From NCBI RefSeq assembly GCF_004000255.1, contig NZ_RCIQ01000001.1, positions 434,001 to 498,000 on the forward strand: a DNA stretch of 64,000 nucleotides. The letters run 5' to 3'. How positions within the stretch are numbered: position 1 is the first letter of the stretch; the number at the start of each line of letters is the position of its first letter. A model generated the notes under the pieces. That model saw only the letters and a list, made by a program, of their open reading frames with translations. It was not told the origin of the DNA and searched no databases. Below, piece after piece: positions 61,723 to 64,000 of the stretch. The DNA comes from Nioella ostreopsis. GTDB taxonomy: Bacteria > Pseudomonadota > Alphaproteobacteria > Rhodobacterales > Rhodobacteraceae. The position numbers were made by a program, and so were the translations under genes.

Positions 61723-62649
61723 TTGAGTTTAGAAAAACTAGGGGTAGTTGAAATAGCTGTTGCGCCACCGCGCCCGAAAGGGCCTGCTCTCAATGCGTTA
61801 CGCGCGTTTGAAGCCGCCGCGCGGCTTGGCTCTTTCGCGGCGGCGGCGGAGGAATTGTCGGTGACGCCCGGCGCGATTTCCCAGCATATCAAGGCGGTGG
61901 AGGCCTGGTCGGGCGTGGCCCTGTTCCGTCGTCGCGCGCAGGGGGTGGAACTGACCGAGGCCGGGCGGCAGGTGGCCCCAGTGCTGGCGGGGGCGTTCGA
62001 TGGGATCGGCGAGGCGACGCGGATGATCCGCGAAATGAAACCCCGCGCCACGCTGACGATCGCGGCGCTGCCGAGCGTGGCGCAGCTCTGGCTCTATCCC
62101 CGGCTGGCCGCGATCCGGGCGGCCTTGCCGGGGGTGCGGCTGTCGATCACGGCGCTGGAGAGCCCGCCAAACCTGCGGCGGGATCTTTTCGACCTGAGCC
62201 TTTTTCCGCGCGACGCGGGAGACTGCCCCGAGGGGGTGGCGCTGGCCCCCGACGAGATTTTCCCGGTCGCGTCCCCGAAGGTGGCGGCGCGGGTGCGATC
62301 CGCGGGCGATCTTGGCACCGAAACCTTACTGAATGATGAAAGCTGGTCCTCCGACTGGCCCGATTGGGCCGCGAAAGAGGGCGTTGCCTTGCCCGACCTC
62401 GCCGATGCGCCGCGCTTTTCGCTCTACAGCCTTGCGGTGGCGGAGGCCGAGGCGGGGGCGGGCGTTCTGATGGGGCATGGCTTCCTGCTGGAACGCCAAA
62501 TGGCTGAGGGAACACTTGTCCCCCTATATACGCGCCGCCACCCGACGGGCCGCGTTCTGATGCTGGACAGGCCAGCGCGGGCCAAGGGTGACCTCGCCCG
62601 GCTTATCGCCTTGTTATCAGGCGCTATTCCTGAGGCCGCTTCAGGCTGA
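61723..62649 (+). CDS. LysR-family regulator of the SHMT-like gene
   Basis: 308 residues if it starts at the TTG 61723, the only usable start codon before the HTH; there is an in-frame stop upstream at 61696 and no clear ribosome site, so initiation is uncertain. The GcvA-type HTH is at about residues 25-80 (ALNALRAFEAAARLGSFAAA, then VTPGAISQHIKAVE) and the effector domain follows. It is divergent from the SHMT-like gene across 73 bases, the classical LysR arrangement. The ligand may be the substrate of that enzyme. Confidence 0.86.
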   Translation: MSLEKLGVVEIAVAPPRPKGPALNALRAFEAAARLGSFAAAAEELSVTPGAISQHIKAVEAWSGVALFRRRAQGVELTEAGRQVAPVLAGAFDGIGEATRMIREMKPRATLTIAALPSVAQLWLYPRLAAIRAALPGVRLSITALESPPNLRRDLFDLSLFPRDAGDCPEGVALAPDEIFPVASPKVAARVRSAGDLGTETLLNDESWSSDWPDWAAKEGVALPDLADAPRFSLYSLAVAEAEAGAGVLMGHGFLLERQMAEGTLVPLYTRRHPTGRVLMLDRPARAKGDLARLIALLSGAIPEAASG

Positions 62650-63229
62650 ACAGCTCCGTCACCCGGGTGAAATCCCGATATCCGAGCCGCCCCACAGGCT
62701 GGAAGGTCCGCACGTCGAATATGCCGTCGACAAGGCAATCGTCGCGCATGTGAATGCCGATCACCTCGCCGAACACGACCGTATTCGCCTCGCCCTCGAT
62801 CTTCACGATCTGGGTCAGGCGGCATTCCATATTGGCGGGCGCGGCGGCGACGCGGGGACAGTCGATCATCTTGCACTCGGCCTTTTCGATCCCCGCATCG
62901 GTGAACTCGTCCACCCCCTTGTCCCAGGGGCCGGAGGTCTGGTTCATCACCTGCGCCATCTCGTAAGCCACGACATTCACACAGAAAACCCCGGTCTCGA
63001 CGATATTGGCGACGCTGTCTTTCACGCCATCCCGGTCATGCTTTCCGGAGGTGCAGGAAAACATCACCTGCGGCGGGGTATAGGCCACGCCGTTGAAGAA
63101 GGAATAGGGGGCGAGATTGTCGTAACCCTCTGACGATCTTGTGGAAATCCAGCCGATGGGGCGCGGCGTGATCAGCGCGTTGAACGGGTTGTGGGGCAGG
63201 CCGTGGCCGTTCTTGGGTTCATAGAACAT
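62624..63229 (-). CDS. Flavin reductase-like (FMN-binding split-barrel) protein
   Basis: 201 residues. ITPRPIGWISTRSSEGYDNLAPYSFFNG is the signature of the DIM6/NTAB flavin reductase-like family; VMFSCTSGKHDRDGVKDSVANI and FCVNVVAYEMAQVMN follow. Members bind FMN and reduce flavins or act as oxidases. Partner unknown. It overlaps the convergent LysR gene by 26 bases. Confidence 0.92.
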   Translation of the reverse strand: MFYEPKNGHGLPHNPFNALITPRPIGWISTRSSEGYDNLAPYSFFNGVAYTPPQVMFSCTSGKHDRDGVKDSVANIVETGVFCVNVVAYEMAQVMNQTSGPWDKGVDEFTDAGIEKAECKMIDCPRVAAAPANMECRLTQIVKIEGEANTVVFGEVIGIHMRDDCLVDGIFDVRTFQPVGRLGYRDFTRVTELFSLKRPQE

Positions 63230-63314
63230 CGCGCAATCCTTGTTGATCCGTTTGGCAACGACCTAGCGCCGTGCTAGGGCCGGTTCCAGAAGAAAATCGG
63301 GACGGATCGGGCGG

Positions 63315-63791
63315 GTGTACCAGTTCGGGCAGGAAAATTCGGAAGACCATTGGGAGGTCGAGGCGCTGTACGACCTGTGCTTTGCACCGGGGCGCGAGGC
63401 GCTGTCCTCCTACCGGCTGCGCGATGGTGTGCCGCCGGTGGCGCGGCTCTGCCGGGTGGCGCGTGATCCCGAAAATATCCTAGCAGGCGCAATACGTTAC
63501 TGGCCGGTGCATGTAGGGGCGCAGGACGCGTTGCTGCTTGGTCCCGTTGCCGTGCATCCGACCCGTCAGGGAGAAGGGTTGGGCGGCGCGCTGATGCAGG
63601 ATAGCCTGTCGATCGCCTGGGACCTCGGCTGGCCACGGGTGCTGCTGGTCGGGGATGCGCCCTATTACAGCCGCTTCGGGTTTTCCCGGCTGGAGGGGGT
63701 GGAAATGCCGCCACCCACCAACCCTGACCGCGTTCTGGGGATCGGGGATTGGGACGGGATCACCGGGCCCGTGACGGCCTGGACGGGCTGA
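63315..63791 (+). CDS. GNAT acetyltransferase, YhbS-like
   Basis: 158 residues from a GTG at 63315. The core reads LLLGPVAVHPTRQGEGLGGALMQ (acetyl-CoA loop RQGEGLG) and LLVGDAPYYSRFGFSR, typical of the YhbS group. The N-terminus VEALYDLCFAPGREALSSYRLR is family-like. Substrate unknown. The stop is followed by a G6-CG-C6 palindrome and a repeat. Confidence 0.88.
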   Translation: MYQFGQENSEDHWEVEALYDLCFAPGREALSSYRLRDGVPPVARLCRVARDPENILAGAIRYWPVHVGAQDALLLGPVAVHPTRQGEGLGGALMQDSLSIAWDLGWPRVLLVGDAPYYSRFGFSRLEGVEMPPPTNPDRVLGIGDWDGITGPVTAWTG

Positions 63792-63796
63792 AAAAA

Positions 63797-63839
63797 GGGG
63801 GGCGCCCCCCGTACACCCCTTGTGCACCCCCCGTACACC
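63797..63839. repeat. GC palindrome plus direct repeats of CCCCCCGTACACC
   Basis: G6CGC6 (63797-63810) is a perfect 14-base palindrome, preceded by AAAAAA, so on the minus strand it would look like a terminator. CCCCCCGTACACC occurs at 63805-63817 and 63827-63839, with GTGCACC and GTGCA variants between and after them. Confidence 0.7.
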
Positions 63840-63889
63840 GGGCGTGCAGACAAAACGGGGACTCCGCCGATGCTGCCGAAACGGAAAAA

Positions 63890-63907
63890 GGGCGGGATGA
63901 CCCGCCC
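63890..63907 (-). terminator. Terminator of the partial minus-strand gene at the right edge
   Basis: On the minus strand GGGCGGG (63907-63901) pairs with CCCGCCC (63896-63890) over a 4-base loop, followed by TTTTT (63889-63885). It lies 24 bases after the stop of the partial gene. Confidence 0.8.
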
Positions 63908-63930
63908 TCTTGTTGGGATGTGCAGTGAGA

Positions 63931-64000
63931 TTACCGGCTGGCCGTCCAGTTATAGGTGCCGCCTGACCATGTGAACGTACCGGTGATCTGGTTGCCGTTG
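63931..64000 (-). CDS. C-terminus of an unidentified protein (cut by window edge)
   Basis: Only 22 residues are visible, ending TAA at 63933-63931. The sequence, with ITGTFTWSGGTYNWTASR at the end, alternates polar and aromatic residues like a beta-strand barrel or secreted beta protein. The frame, the stop and the terminator 24 bases downstream agree, so this is probably a real gene end. Too little is present to name a family. Confidence 0.5.
   Translation of the reverse strand, partial: NGNQITGTFTWSGGTYNWTASR

Overview
The window is a GC-rich chromosomal segment of an alphaproteobacterium, most likely from the Rhodobacterales (Roseobacter/Rhodobacter group). The grounds are the aa3 oxidase operon order (ctaC-ctaB-small orf-ctaG-ctaE-SURF1-thrC-M16 peptidase), the H-NOX/diguanylate cyclase pair, the DUF983-NUDIX, mce-DUF1467 and pleD-DUF3572 pairings, and CtrA-like boxes. 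About 70 genes are tightly packed with many 1-4 base start/stop overlaps. I see no rRNA, tRNA, CRISPR array, prophage or conjugative module. The only recognised mobile element is one compact IS1595-type insertion sequence. No gene-free stretch exceeds 300 bases.

Layout. 1-510 is the tail of an aminotransferase. 549-8433 is an aromatic catabolic cluster: a divergent MarR regulator with paired palindromic operators, an odd metallo-beta-lactamase-fold protein, a DinB-like protein, a flavin hydroxylase with a tiny DUF2783 partner, a VOC protein, then hmgA, maiA and fahA. Together the last three take homogentisate to fumarate and acetoacetate; no 4-hydroxyphenylpyruvate dioxygenase is present, so hydroxyphenylacetate is the more likely feed. 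8536-13404 holds a regulator/desaturase pair, two transporters, a NUDIX hydrolase and a DUF983 protein. 13572-15648 is an envelope operon (EF-hand protein, ECF-type sigma factor, membrane protein, Spy/CpxP-like protein). The IS lies at 15828-16596.

16749-23115 contains two diguanylate cyclases (a PleD-like one and one coupled to an H-NOX protein), a MarR/HAD pair and an MttB-family methyltransferase. 23170-31594 is housekeeping: carB, pabB-pabC, a cyclopropane synthase-like enzyme and aspS. 31725-44407 holds a DUF1800/DUF1501 export pair, an orphan response regulator, mce, topA, dprA and tldD. 44591-54125 is the cytochrome oxidase operon running into thrC, an M16 peptidase and a GlcD-like oxidase. 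54371-64000 holds a GNAT-like gene under candidate CtrA and FNR sites, apt, a small ribbon-helix-helix locus, the mtnP operon, an SHMT-like enzyme with a divergent LysR, and assorted small enzymes.

The most notable non-gene signals are of three kinds. There are two arrays of tandem 20-bp perfect palindromes sharing the frame AA-N5-TT(CG/GC)AA-N5-TT (6478-6520 and 12286-12350). There are five TTAA-N7-TTAACC-like boxes, each one mismatch off, in front of the PleD-like cyclase, the H-NOX/cyclase operon, the orphan response regulator, dprA and the GNAT-like gene, which points to a CtrA regulon linking c-di-GMP, NO sensing and DNA uptake. And there is an AT-rich divergent locus joining a 52-residue ribbon-helix-helix protein to a 38-residue peptide.
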